Part shown: positions 1 through 7,947 of the stretch, one piece after another
Numbering within the stretch: the first letter of the stretch is position 1
How the letters are laid out: each line of letters starts with the position of its first letter
Assembly: GCF_900143205.1 (NCBI RefSeq)
Contig: NZ_FRDH01000006.1
Span: 124,001 to 188,000, forward strand
From: Butyrivibrio hungatei DSM 14810
Lineage (GTDB): Bacteria; Bacillota; Clostridia; Lachnospirales; Lachnospiraceae
Length of the DNA: 64,000 bases
Direction: 5' to 3'
Translations under genes and position numbers: made by a program
Notes under the pieces: generated by a model
Database searches by the model: none
The model's input: the letters and a program-made list of their open reading frames with translations, nothing else
What the model was told of the DNA's origin: nothing

Positions 1-60
1 AGATAATTCTTTCTGAACTAGATTATTTATTACTTGCTCATAAAGACCTGGTTTCAACAT
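1..60 (-). CDS. N-terminus of a probable superfamily II helicase (partial, runs off window)
   Basis: Only the first 20 codons lie in the window. They begin MLKPGLYEQVINN, which resembles from memory the start of DEAD/DEAH helicase-like proteins that carry a C-terminal DUF3427 domain. An AAGGAT ribosome binding site lies 6 nt before the ATG at position 60, and a good promoter lies further upstream (114-143). The assignment rests on a short peptide, so the helicase name is tentative; that a gene starts here is better supported. Confidence 0.55.
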   Translation of the reverse strand, partial: MLKPGLYEQVINNLVQKELS

Positions 61-113
61 ATCTTTATCCTTCTCATCTTATGGCACTTACTGTTATTTG
101 CTACCGTGTTTAC

Positions 114-143
114 ATTATACCGCCCATTCATGTACTGTCTCAA
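114..143 (-). promoter_or_regulatory. Sigma-A-type promoter for the partial gene at 1-60
   Basis: On the minus strand TTGAGA (138-143) and TATAAT (114-119) are separated by 18 nt, about 50 nt before the start codon at 60. It begins just after the stop codon of the preceding small gene, so the downstream gene can be transcribed independently. Confidence 0.55.
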
Positions 144-146
144 GAT

Positions 147-335
147 CTATGAGTCTTCATCCAACTCATCTTCAAATTCCAACCACCCAAGCAGTCTATC
201 TTCTTCCCTCTCTCTTCTTAGCTGGTCCTGTCTGCGGTCGAAGTCACGGCGCTCTTTTGAGCTCATGCCTTTTACCAGATTCTTGTACTCTTTATCTGTG
301 AGTCTTACATCTTTATCTCTTTTACCAAAGAACAT
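147..335 (-). CDS. Small highly charged hypothetical protein, 62 aa
   Basis: The protein is rich in Lys/Arg/Asp/Glu (middle about RRDFDRRQDQLRREREEDR) and is probably a soluble helical or coiled-coil peptide. It has no Cys and no membrane segment. An AGGAGGT ribosome binding site at ideal spacing precedes the ATG, which is the main reason to accept it. No function can be assigned. Confidence 0.65.
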   Translation of the reverse strand: MFFGKRDKDVRLTDKEYKNLVKGMSSKERRDFDRRQDQLRREREEDRLLGWLEFEDELDEDS

Positions 336-599
336 AACTGACCTCCTTTTATTATCTAAACCACATCTTTTGTTGCATTAAGTTTTTCATTCTAAGCTCT
401 CTTCTTTTTACCTATGATCAATTTACATCATGAAATATCCCATAAAGTTCCCAACTACATATTGTTATGGCAAAAGCTCTTTTGATAAGAGGAAGCGCAA
501 TATATAGTACCAACAAAAAAGCAGCCTTACATTCCTGCAAAGCTACTTACTTTTTCTGTCCTCATCAAAATGAGCTATCAGCGACCTCCCTATGTCCAC

Positions 600-977
600 T
601 CAAAATCTCACGCCGCACTTTGGGCAAAACTCAAAGTCCTCAGTTGTCTCATATCCGCACTGTCTGCACTTTTTGTAGCCGCTGACAAATCCTCTTCCGC
701 TGGTTACCCTTGTAAGGTGCTCTTGCTGAATCTCTACTGCTTCGCCCCTTGCAATTGCTTTTCCGATCTCTTTGTCCAACTCATACACTGCTCCACAGCA
801 GCTAGTCTGCACGTAGTAGCGCTTGCTCCACTTTATGGTAGGTATAAAGAAAAGTGATAAAACCGTATATGTCATGAACACGTTGAAACGGCCGTATTTC
901 CCGCATATTGCACAGGTCACTAACTGATTAAATGCAAAATCCTTTCTACCAGTTGAAATTCCCCAGATCAAAAACAT
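600..977 (-). CDS. Zinc-ribbon protein with hydrophobic centre, 125 aa
   Basis: The N-terminal part has CAIC (residues about 22-25) and, after a hydrophobic stretch (FFIPTIKWSKRYYV), a CCG motif. A second ribbon, CRQCG...CPKCG, closes the protein. The first module pairs CxxC with a later CCG around a FIPxxxWSK hydrophobic core, the same plan as the 79-aa protein at 6809-7048. Zinc binding is inferred from Cys spacing; the role is unknown. The stop lies 3 nt before the next gene's terminal end, so the two small genes are probably co-transcribed. Confidence 0.7.
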   Translation of the reverse strand: MFLIWGISTGRKDFAFNQLVTCAICGKYGRFNVFMTYTVLSLFFIPTIKWSKRYYVQTSCCGAVYELDKEIGKAIARGEAVEIQQEHLTRVTSGRGFVSGYKKCRQCGYETTEDFEFCPKCGVRF

Positions 978-980
978 ATC

Positions 981-1172
981 TTACACTCCCTCCGGCCACA
1001 CCGAGCCTACATCCAATTTATTTTCTACAAGCCATGCGTCCTCCACGGACACATACCTTATCTCGTCATTTTCATTCACTAGTGTCACAGACACTCTAGG
1101 CTGCTGCCCGGGCTGAAGTTCTTCACATCCATAGTCGCCATCATATATCTGCTTTATAGTCCACATGATCAA
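981..1172 (-). CDS. Small hypothetical protein, 63 aa
   Basis: An acidic, soluble 63-aa product with no motif I recognise. It reads in the same direction as the zinc-ribbon gene and ends just upstream of it, suggesting one transcript. A GGAGC-like site precedes the ATG pair at the start (MIM); either Met may be used. Confidence 0.6.
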   Translation of the reverse strand: MIMWTIKQIYDGDYGCEELQPGQQPRVSVTLVNENDEIRYVSVEDAWLVENKLDVGSVWPEGV

Positions 1173-1276
1173 AGCTCCTTTTTGAAATATTATACTATAA
1201 TGATGAAAAATCAGAAGGTATCATCGGCTCCTTTGTGATAAAATAGCAAGTGCAGTCTATTTAAGGGGGATTGGTC

Positions 1277-1711
1277 GTGAAAGAGGAAAAGAAAAAAGAG
1301 ATTGTAAGAATAATTAAGTTTGTATTCTTTTCAATCTCTGCCGGGATAATAGAAATAGCGAGTTTTTCGCTACTTACGGAGCTTACAACTTTGCCATATT
1401 GGCCATGCTATCTGACAGCTCTGGTGTTATCAGTTTTATGGAACTTTACACTTAATCGCAAGTTTACATTCCAAAGTGCAAGCAACGTGCCTATAGCGAT
1501 GATTAAGGTTGCACTGTTCTATGCAGTGTTTACACCTGTTACTACTATTGGTGGAAACTATCTAGTTGAAAATCTTCACTGGAATGAATATCTTGTAACC
1601 GGGATCAACATGATCATAAATTTGAGCACTGAATACCTCTATGATAGGTTCATTGTATTTAGAGACAGCCTTGATACTCATTGCATTGATCATAAGACAA
1701 ACGAAGCGTAG
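1277..1711 (+). CDS. GtrA-like membrane protein
   Basis: 144 aa with four hydrophobic segments and the GtrA-family signature WNFTLNRKFTFQ near residue 58. GtrA-like proteins are small flippases or accessory proteins linked to surface polysaccharide or undecaprenyl-linked sugar transfer; that role is from the family. A TTG at 1271 is possible, but the GTG at 1277 sits 7 nt after AGGGGG and is preferred. No glycosyltransferase is adjacent, so its pathway is unknown. Confidence 0.8.
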   Translation: MKEEKKKEIVRIIKFVFFSISAGIIEIASFSLLTELTTLPYWPCYLTALVLSVLWNFTLNRKFTFQSASNVPIAMIKVALFYAVFTPVTTIGGNYLVENLHWNEYLVTGINMIINLSTEYLYDRFIVFRDSLDTHCIDHKTNEA

Positions 1712-1730
1712 TGGACTACGCTTCTATTTT

Positions 1731-1964
1731 TTACCTCTTATATCCACACTCAGACTTCTCTGGTCCGTCAACGCCAGATTCATAGTGAGCGCGGAATTCC
1801 ATGTTGATGTCACGGATTTCTTTTTTGCCATCGATGTAGTCTTGGTACATTTCGGCAAGGCCGCTCATGCAGCCGTCACAGGAGCCGCTGATGTTACCGA
1901 TGGACTCGGCTACGATGCGCTCTCTTTCTTCTCTTGTTGTATCTTTTATAAGTATTGAATCCAT
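1731..1964 (-). CDS. Conserved small hypothetical protein, 77 aa
   Basis: Starts MDSILIKDTTREERERIV behind a GAGGTAAG site. It has a CDGC motif near residue 29 and a further Cys near the C-terminus, so a metal or thiol function is possible. It is convergent with gtrA and lies downstream of the esterase on the same strand, separated from it by a degenerate 29-nt repeat. No function is recognised. Confidence 0.6.
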   Translation of the reverse strand: MDSILIKDTTREERERIVAESIGNISGSCDGCMSGLAEMYQDYIDGKKEIRDINMEFRAHYESGVDGPEKSECGYKR

Positions 1965-1992
1965 TTGTTCTTACCTCACATCTTCATATAAA

Positions 1993-2021
1993 TGATCCAC
2001 TACCCCCGTCCCCCAGGTCCA
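1993..2021. repeat. Degenerate copy of the 29-nt REP-like unit
   Basis: 29 nt beginning TGATCCACTA, with the central CCCCCGTCCCC block, ending CAGGTCCA. It matches the arm at 50409-50437 in length, core and most positions, but has lost the terminal GGGCTCA. It lies just beyond the esterase stop codon (2034), the same gene-end position as the other copies. Confidence 0.6.
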
Positions 2022-2033
2022 CTTCGGGCACCA

Positions 2034-2765
2034 TCAAAAAAAGTCTCTGATCGCCTGTTTGAGTTCGTCAAGATGCTCTTCAAAGCAGTGGTCTGCGCCG
2101 TGAATTGGCACTACTGTGCAGTCGTGGTACAGGGCATGAGCCTTCTCGGCGTAGGAGTATGGAACAACGCTATCTGCGTCGCCGTGAACTATGTAGACAG
2201 GGCCGTTATATCTTACTATCTCATCTTCTACGTGAATGGTCTGAGCTACACGGATGTAATCTCCGGAAAGCTCCCAATCGCCTGACTTAACAGAAACTGG
2301 AATATGTGCAGGGTCAAAGCTTGTGCCAAGGATAGAACCTTCTCTTGTGATCTCAGGAATCATCCAGGCTGGAGACAGTGGAAGAATTGCTTTGAAGTCA
2401 TCTGCACACATACCGCCCACCAGCATTGTAAGGAGTCCCCCCTGAGAGTGGCCGCTAAGATACAGGTCTGTCACAAAGTCTAAGGTTCTGGCATAGCTCA
2501 CAACAGAAAGGGCATTAGTTACCCATTTATACAGAGTGTGATTCTTGAACTCTCCTTCACTCTTGCCATGTCCGTACATTTCGGCTCTCAGCACTGCAAC
2601 ACCTGATTCAAGCATGGCATCTTTGACAGCAATGATGTGGTCTTCTTCCATGTGACCTGTGAAGCCATGAATTAGGATGCAGAGAGGTCCTTTAGTGAAG
2701 CCTTCTGGTTTGTCTAGCTTGGCGTGAAGGCGGATGCCATCACTTGGGATGTAGAATTCGTTCAT
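2034..2765 (-). CDS. Alpha/beta hydrolase, Est1E-like feruloyl (cinnamoyl) esterase
   Basis: 243 aa. HGFTGH oxyanion-loop motif at 33-38; nucleophile Ser107 in GHSQGG; Asp198 in HGDADSVV and His226 complete the triad. Length and many blocks (AEMYGHGKSEG, RVAQTI, VEDE) resemble from memory the Butyrivibrio proteoclasticus feruloyl esterase Est1E. Such enzymes release ferulate or coumarate from plant arabinoxylan; without a signal peptide this one would act on imported oligosaccharides in the cytoplasm. AGGAGG lies before the ATG. Family is sure; substrate is inferred. Confidence 0.85.
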   Translation of the reverse strand: MNEFYIPSDGIRLHAKLDKPEGFTKGPLCILIHGFTGHMEEDHIIAVKDAMLESGVAVLRAEMYGHGKSEGEFKNHTLYKWVTNALSVVSYARTLDFVTDLYLSGHSQGGLLTMLVGGMCADDFKAILPLSPAWMIPEITREGSILGTSFDPAHIPVSVKSGDWELSGDYIRVAQTIHVEDEIVRYNGPVYIVHGDADSVVPYSYAEKAHALYHDCTVVPIHGADHCFEEHLDELKQAIRDFF

Positions 2766-2807
2766 TGTAAGTCCTCCTGAGATGTTATTTGAAAAAGACC
2801 TTATGCA

Positions 2808-3257
2808 TCAGCGCATAAAGTCTTTTGTATCTAATAATATAGTCACCGGTCCGTCATTGACGGATTCAACCTTCATGTCAGCGCCAAACTGTCCTGTTCC
2901 GACTTCGAAACCTCTTTTCCTACATTCTGAAACTACAAGCTCGTAAAGGGGCTCTGATATCTCAGGTCTTGCCGCGTCTGTAAAGCCTGGTCTTCTGGAG
3001 CTGCAATCTGCGTAGAGAGTGAACTGGCTCACGATGAGGAGCTTAGCACCTGCATCTTTTGGATTTATGTTCATCTTGCCGTTCTCGTCCTCAAACACTC
3101 TAAGACCACAGATCTTATCAGCAATCTTGATTGCCTGTTCTTCCTTGTCATCATTATGAACGCCCAAAAGCACAAGAAAGCCTTTATCTATCGAAGAAAC
3201 AGTCTTTCCATCTATTGTAACTGAAGCTGACAGCACTCTGGTCACTACTGCACGCAT
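2808..3257 (-). CDS. dtd: D-aminoacyl-tRNA deacylase
   Basis: 149 aa, the normal length for Dtd. It carries the two family signatures, SQFTLYADC (residues about 77-85) and GPVTILLDT near the C-terminus, which build the dimeric active site. The enzyme hydrolyses D-aminoacyl-tRNAs, protecting translation from D-amino acids. An AGGGGGAT site precedes the ATG. It is usually near relA in clostridia; here it lies between an esterase and a nitroreductase. Confidence 0.93.
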   Translation of the reverse strand: MRAVVTRVLSASVTIDGKTVSSIDKGFLVLLGVHNDDKEEQAIKIADKICGLRVFEDENGKMNINPKDAGAKLLIVSQFTLYADCSSRRPGFTDAARPEISEPLYELVVSECRKRGFEVGTGQFGADMKVESVNDGPVTILLDTKDFMR

Positions 3258-3277
3258 ATCTATCCCCCTGGCTTTAT

Positions 3278-4093
3278 TTAGAATGTGTATGTCGCAATAT
3301 ATTCCATCTGATCTGGAACGATCAGGTTTGGTTCTCTTGTTGAAAGAATTGGCTTCCTGCCTTCAGAAATGAGCTGAGCCTCGAAATGATACATGGCAAT
3401 TCCAAGGTCTACCTTCTGAACGTCGTAGTCTTGTGTTGCAAAGCCTTTGTCTTTTTTCTCATAGAAGTGAGCTTTGTTATCCTCAATAAGGATCCTCCAA
3501 GGCTGCTTGTTAACTGCTGATGGAGCAATCCTTACTGCTTCAAGGTCATCCATAAGACCGTGGCCTACAGCATAGGTTCTATCAAGTGGCATTCCAAAGT
3601 CTCTTACGAAAAAGAGCTCTTCCATCTTCATTCTGGATTCTGCCTTAACACCTTTTCTCATGAGAGTCTCTTTGATGGACATCTTCTGAGCTGGTCTTCC
3701 AAGTGGTGACACGCAAGGCATTATCTCGTCTTCTGAAAGCTTTGCTGCTGCCTCGAACTTCTCTCTTGGCAATGTGCCGCCAATCCAGGCTGTGCCAAGG
3801 CCAAGCTCTAATGCTTTCATCTGAAGCATTTCAAAGCTGTAGCCATAAGCTTCTTCGGCATTTTCCTGTTTTTTTACTGAGGCTGTTATGTACATCTTCT
3901 CCCCTGCAAGAACAGGACTTGATAATTTATTTTCGTCAGCATCAAGAAACTCAAATCTTACCTTGATACCGTATGGGTTTGTAATCTCTGAAGCGTAATC
4001 TTTTAACTCGTCAATAAGCTTTTGATCTGGCATCTGCCCATCAAATGTTCTTACGCTTCTTCTTTTCCTTGCTAAATCAATAAATGTTGACAT
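3278..4093 (-). CDS. Nitroreductase-family flavoprotein
   Basis: 271 aa starting with the FMN-phosphate motif RKRRSVRTFDG. A second nitroreductase-like block (LEAVRIAPSAVNKQPWRI) lies near residue 183. This two-part layout fits the TM1586-type nitroreductases, in which one chain folds as a pseudo-dimer. It probably reduces quinone-like or nitro substrates with NAD(P)H; the true substrate is unknown. It lies 20 nt upstream of dtd on the same strand and may share its transcript. Confidence 0.85.
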   Translation of the reverse strand: MSTFIDLARKRRSVRTFDGQMPDQKLIDELKDYASEITNPYGIKVRFEFLDADENKLSSPVLAGEKMYITASVKKQENAEEAYGYSFEMLQMKALELGLGTAWIGGTLPREKFEAAAKLSEDEIMPCVSPLGRPAQKMSIKETLMRKGVKAESRMKMEELFFVRDFGMPLDRTYAVGHGLMDDLEAVRIAPSAVNKQPWRILIEDNKAHFYEKKDKGFATQDYDVQKVDLGIAMYHFEAQLISEGRKPILSTREPNLIVPDQMEYIATYTF

Positions 4094-4337
4094 AAATCTT
4101 TTCTCTTCCTTTTATTACGTTTTCCGAAAAGATTATACCACTATTATGATTTTTTCCAATTAAATTGGTGTTTGAAAAATTTGTGAACTTTTTTGTCAAA
4201 AAAAGGTTTTTTAGGTTTGTAGCCATCTTTCCGTATTGGAAAGTTTTTTCTCTCGCAACTGGATAAATGGTATGTTAAAATGCAAGTAAAGAGCTTGTAC
4301 ACTTAGTCATAGAATATAGATGAAATGAGGAGAAACT

Positions 4338-5633
4338 ATGGCTAAGGAACTAAAGTACAAGGATATTATCAAGAACAGAGAATATAGAAAGCTTCTTTTT
4401 ACTAATCTGATCAACAGATTTGGTGATTCAGTGGATGCAATTGCCTTCACCTGGCTGGTGTATCAGATCACTCACAGCGCCTCATGGTCTGCGCTGATAT
4501 TTGGACTTAACGTACTTCCAAACATTATCGTGCAGCCTTTTTCCGGAGCACTTGTTGAAAAGATGGATAAAAAGAAGGTCATCGTTGGCACACATATTTT
4601 GAGAGGTCTCGTGATCTCTGGCTTTGTGGCTATGTACCTTATGGGCGTGGTAAACCCTATCATGATGGCTGTGTTCACACTTGCTATCACAACTATCGAG
4701 TCATTTAACCTGCCTGCATCTACAGCTTTTATCCCTACAGTTATAAGGAAGGAGCACTTAACTCATGCAATGAGCCTTAACTCAACTCTTTCTAACACTG
4801 TAGCTCTTATCGGTACTGGTCTTGCAGGTATCATCATTGCAAAGTTTGGCGTATATACTGCAATGCTCATCGATGCGGCTACCTTCTTCATGGCTGCTAT
4901 TGGAACCTGGTCACTTAAGACTACTACACCGGAAGTACCTGCTACTGAGGCTTCAGAAACTGTGCAGGCTGTACCTGCTGCCAAGGAATCATATCTTTCT
5001 CTTTTGAAGGGTGGATTTGATTACGTTAAAAAGAGCCGTGTAATCCTGAACTACTGCCTTATTGCTATAGTTCTTAATTTCCTCTTGGTGCCACTTAATT
5101 CACTTCAGGCTCCTATCGTAGAGGATGTGTTCAAGATGGGCTCAGAGCTTTTGAGCGTAATGGGTATGGCTGCTGCGATCGGCGCTATCATTGGTTCAGC
5201 TCTTGTTCCTATGTTTGCTGAGAAGATGTCAGCCAAACAGATCCTGGTAATCTGCGGAATTGCTCTTGGAGCGGGAATGTACCTTATTACACTTGGCAAA
5301 TATACAAATGGCGCGGCTATTCCAGGATATCTTTTGACAGCGCTTAGTTTCATGATCATGATGTGCTCAGCGTCCATAATCGGCGGAACTCTTAGCATTC
5401 AGTTTGTTAAGAGCGTAGATCAGAGCTTCCTTGCTAGAGCTGCTGCGGTATTCAATGCTTCATCTTCTGCTGCAACTCCACTTGGCTCACTTCTCATCTC
5501 TTTTGCCGCATTAAAACTTAGCGCAGCTACTCTTATCGGCGGAAGCGCCGTACTTGCGATACTACTCTTTGTTCTCGTAGCATTTAGTCATATGAATTTC
5601 GAATTGAAGGAAGAATTGCCAGATGCAACTTAA
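4338..5633 (+). CDS. MFS transporter, multidrug/macrolide-efflux-like
   Basis: 431 aa with about 12 membrane segments and a hydrophilic central loop (about 195-220). The N-terminus (FTNLINRFGDSVDAIAFTWL) and the DKKKVIVGTHILRG loop after helix 2 are typical of the DHA3-like MFS_3 group. Efflux is the usual role; the substrate cannot be read from sequence. The stop overlaps the start of the XRE regulator by 11 nt, so the two are translationally coupled. The 244-bp upstream gap is AT-rich and holds its promoter region. Confidence 0.85.
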   Translation: MAKELKYKDIIKNREYRKLLFTNLINRFGDSVDAIAFTWLVYQITHSASWSALIFGLNVLPNIIVQPFSGALVEKMDKKKVIVGTHILRGLVISGFVAMYLMGVVNPIMMAVFTLAITTIESFNLPASTAFIPTVIRKEHLTHAMSLNSTLSNTVALIGTGLAGIIIAKFGVYTAMLIDAATFFMAAIGTWSLKTTTPEVPATEASETVQAVPAAKESYLSLLKGGFDYVKKSRVILNYCLIAIVLNFLLVPLNSLQAPIVEDVFKMGSELLSVMGMAAAIGAIIGSALVPMFAEKMSAKQILVICGIALGAGMYLITLGKYTNGAAIPGYLLTALSFMIMMCSASIIGGTLSIQFVKSVDQSFLARAAAVFNASSSAATPLGSLLISFAALKLSAATLIGGSAVLAILLFVLVAFSHMNFELKEELPDAT

Positions 5634-6744
5634 GCTAGCGGAAAACATCAAGAGATATAGAAAGGAAATGGGACTTACCCAGGACGGACTTGCAGAAGCC
5701 CTGGGTGTTACCATTGGCGCGGTCTCCAAGTGGGAAAACGGCAACAATGTGCCGGATATCACGACACTCATGGAGCTTGCAAATCTTTATAACATCTCTA
5801 TGGATGAGCTCCTTAGCTATGACAAATCTTCCAAGAATATAGACAAGATGGTAGAGACTATCGAAAATCTCTGCGACGAACACAAATTTGACGAGGCGGT
5901 TCTAGAGGCTAATAGTGCTCTTACTCGCTATCCTCACACCTTCAAGGTTCTTTTGGCCTGCGCCAAGCTGTACTACTACAAATCTTACGCAGACATGAAC
6001 GCCAAGGATTGTGACATGGCTATTGACCTTATGAATCGCTGTCTTGAGTACTTTTCACAGAACACTGATCCCGCGGTCAAGGAGTTCACTATACGCCTTT
6101 ACATTGCTGAGCTTTATATGAAAAAAGATCCTGACAAAGCCCTTGCTGAGCTTAAGAATATCAACTACAACGGCTGCAATGACGCTATTATTGGTCAGCT
6201 TCTTTTAGATATGCACAATAGAGAGGAATGTCTTGAGTACAGCTCCATGGCGCTACTGCGAAACTTTGGAGTTCAGTACGAGCTTATGACGAATATGTCT
6301 CTTGCTGTTGCTTCTTCTGGTAAGGTCAAGGATCTTAGGATGGCTGTTGACCTTTTGGATGCATCGATTGTCATATTAGATACCTACGCCGTTCCTGATT
6401 CTATTGGCTATACTCACAAGTTAAAGACCATTTCTCTTATCATAAAAGCTTGGTGGTTTGCATGCCTCAAGGAATATGACGCTATGGAAGAGTGCGTCCG
6501 GGATTCCTACAACCTTGCGGTTACATATGACAAGACTCCTCACAAGTCTTCTGAACTTTCCACCAGTATCCGTTTTTACCTATGTAAGCACAAATCGTCC
6601 GTTTACGATTCTCTGGGTGCTACTGCTGTTTCGGGAATTGAAGCTCTTTTCTCTCAAAAGATCGATGGCTCCAACAAGATAAACCACAAGCATTTGGGGA
6701 AAGTTATCGAGTGCTGGAATCGAATGAAAAAAAATGAGCCCTAG
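5623..6744 (+). CDS. XRE-family regulator with TPR-like C-terminal domain
   Basis: 373 aa. The helix-turn-helix (residues 1-60, GLTQDGLAEALGVTIGAVSKWENG) is a clear Cro/CI fold. The rest is helical and TPR-like, as in peptide-sensing or Rgg/PlcR-like regulators, so a ligand-controlled role is possible. The start lies inside the MFS gene behind GAAGGAAG, suggesting it controls its own transporter. The stop TAG at 6742-6744 belongs to the inserted REP-like palindrome, so the last residues (about NEP) come from the repeat. Confidence 0.85.
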   Translation: MQLKLAENIKRYRKEMGLTQDGLAEALGVTIGAVSKWENGNNVPDITTLMELANLYNISMDELLSYDKSSKNIDKMVETIENLCDEHKFDEAVLEANSALTRYPHTFKVLLACAKLYYYKSYADMNAKDCDMAIDLMNRCLEYFSQNTDPAVKEFTIRLYIAELYMKKDPDKALAELKNINYNGCNDAIIGQLLLDMHNREECLEYSSMALLRNFGVQYELMTNMSLAVASSGKVKDLRMAVDLLDASIVILDTYAVPDSIGYTHKLKTISLIIKAWWFACLKEYDAMEECVRDSYNLAVTYDKTPHKSSELSTSIRFYLCKHKSSVYDSLGATAVSGIEALFSQKIDGSNKINHKHLGKVIECWNRMKKNEP

Positions 6745-6804
6745 GGACGGAGGTTGGAGCTCATTTTTCCCAAAATGAGCTCCAACCTCCGTCCCTAGGG
6801 CTCA
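6735..6804. repeat. REPIN-like perfect palindrome (two inverted 29-nt units)
   Basis: Perfect 33-bp stem (6735-6767 with 6772-6804) around a 4-nt loop TCCC. Each arm is a 29-nt unit with ends TGAGC and GGGCTCA and the core CCTCCGTCCCTAGG, plus an AT tail. It lies between two convergent genes and supplies the stop of the upstream one. It could act as a bidirectional terminator, but its reuse at other loci marks it as a dispersed repeat. Confidence 0.9.
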
Positions 6805-6808
6805 AAAA

Positions 6809-7048
6809 TTACTGTGCATTCTTGAGCTCTTTGTACTGAGCGCCTGTAAGAACTTCTGAATCACCGCAGCATGGGCAAAGCATAAGATGCTTTGATGTCC
6901 ATCCAATTACAGGGATGTAGAACAATGTGAAGTAAGTCTTCTGTCTGGCAAGACTACGCTGTACCTGATGATGACAGTTTGGACAAACCTCCATGCCGAA
7001 GTTTCTGTCTATTTTCATTTTCTTTTTTGTTCCGTATACGATTATCAT
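6809..7048 (-). CDS. Zinc-ribbon protein, 79 aa
   Basis: CPNC (residues 22-25) and CPCCG (about 58-62) flank a hydrophobic YFTLFYIPVIGWTSK segment, a one-ribbon version of the design in the 125-aa protein at 600-977. AGGAGG lies before the ATG. It follows the 141-aa gene at 7064-7489 and ends 5 nt from the REPIN palindrome. Function is unknown; metal binding is inferred from Cys spacing. Confidence 0.7.
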   Translation of the reverse strand: MIIVYGTKKKMKIDRNFGMEVCPNCHHQVQRSLARQKTYFTLFYIPVIGWTSKHLMLCPCCGDSEVLTGAQYKELKNAQ

Positions 7049-7063
7049 CTGACCTTCCTCCTA

Positions 7064-7489
7064 TTAACCTACAAGATTTGCTGCATTAGCCTGTGCGCGC
7101 TGCATAAGTGTTCCGAGCGCTGTTGTGAAATCAGCTACATTCTGGTTCTTGGAACATTTTGAGAAGTAGAACAATTCGTTGTTCTTGGTCTCAACTGCGA
7201 TTGCCATGTAATTGTAATCGTATGATCCATAGAAGCAGTTAGATCTGTAAACGTTAACGATATCCTGAATAGGAAGGATCACGATGGATCTCTTGAAATC
7301 TCCATAGTAGCAAACATAATTTGCTGTGATCATGATCTGGGCTTTGGAAAGGTTCATTGCACCTACTGCCTGTGCCTCTGTGCACATAGCGTTGAGATAC
7401 TCCTGTCCTCGACCACCCTGTAATGCTTTCATTACATTTTCAACGTTTTTTTCCTTTGTAAAGTCGAATACTTTTTCAAACTTTGCCAT
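7064..7489 (-). CDS. Hypothetical protein, 141 aa, PH-like fold suspected
   Basis: Soluble protein with alternating beta-type segments in the middle (IMITANYVCYYG, SIVILPIQDIVNVYRS, YMAIAVET) and a C-terminal amphipathic helix. This pattern is common in bacterial PH-like domains, but that is only a suggestion. AGGAGG precedes the ATG. It is probably co-transcribed with the zinc-ribbon gene downstream. Confidence 0.65.
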   Translation of the reverse strand: MAKFEKVFDFTKEKNVENVMKALQGGRGQEYLNAMCTEAQAVGAMNLSKAQIMITANYVCYYGDFKRSIVILPIQDIVNVYRSNCFYGSYDYNYMAIAVETKNNELFYFSKCSKNQNVADFTTALGTLMQRAQANAANLVG

Positions 7490-7554
7490 TCTCTTTCCTC
7501 CTTAGTGAATACCCACCAAGAAGAAAGTATAAACTTTTTTTCGAAAAGAAACAA

Positions 7555-7947
7555 TTAGTCTAATCCGAAAGTTTCGCCAAATACAAGTACTGCATTTCGC
7601 ACACAGTCTTCACATGGACATAATGGTTTACCGTCTGTCATTGCCTTCAGATCCTTGCATTTCAAAGCTCCACATCTTCTTGCAAACTCTTCCTGGATCT
7701 GTCTTGTAAGTCCAAGTGTTCCCTGTCCTTCTGTCTTAAGACCAGTGATCATACCTGCGCCAATTAGTGCTCCGCAGGTTGCCTCAAGATTTCCCATACC
7801 TGCGCAAAAGCCAGCAGATATCTGTTTTAACTGTTCTTCTGATAAGCTAGTCTGATCTGCCAACGCAGTAGTGACTGCCTGAGCGCAGTTGTACTTGCCT
7901 GAAAGTTTCATTTCTACAGCTTTTTCAGCTCTTTCTTGTAAAGTCAT
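7555..7947 (-). CDS. C_GCAxxG_C_C family redox protein
   Basis: 130 aa with the family pattern: NCAQAV near 20, FCAGMG and CGALIGAG in the centre, then late cysteines at CGALKCKD and CPCEDC. Members are probable redox or metal-binding proteins of unknown reaction. The ATG at 7947 overlaps the stop of the membrane Fe-S gene (ATGA) and follows GGTGGAG; a longer reading to 8013 would lie inside that gene and is rejected. The coupling indicates a shared electron-transfer task. Confidence 0.85.
   Translation of the reverse strand: MTLQERAEKAVEMKLSGKYNCAQAVTTALADQTSLSEEQLKQISAGFCAGMGNLEATCGALIGAGMITGLKTEGQGTLGLTRQIQEEFARRCGALKCKDLKAMTDGKPLCPCEDCVRNAVLVFGETFGLD

Noticed and set aside
34..381. 115-codon plus-strand open frame at the window start
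   Set aside because: No RBS, leucine/serine-rich shadow composition, antisense to the well-supported 62-aa gene and the partial helicase.
1992..2285. 97-codon plus-strand frame over the esterase
   Set aside because: Antisense to a clear alpha/beta hydrolase and lacks an RBS.
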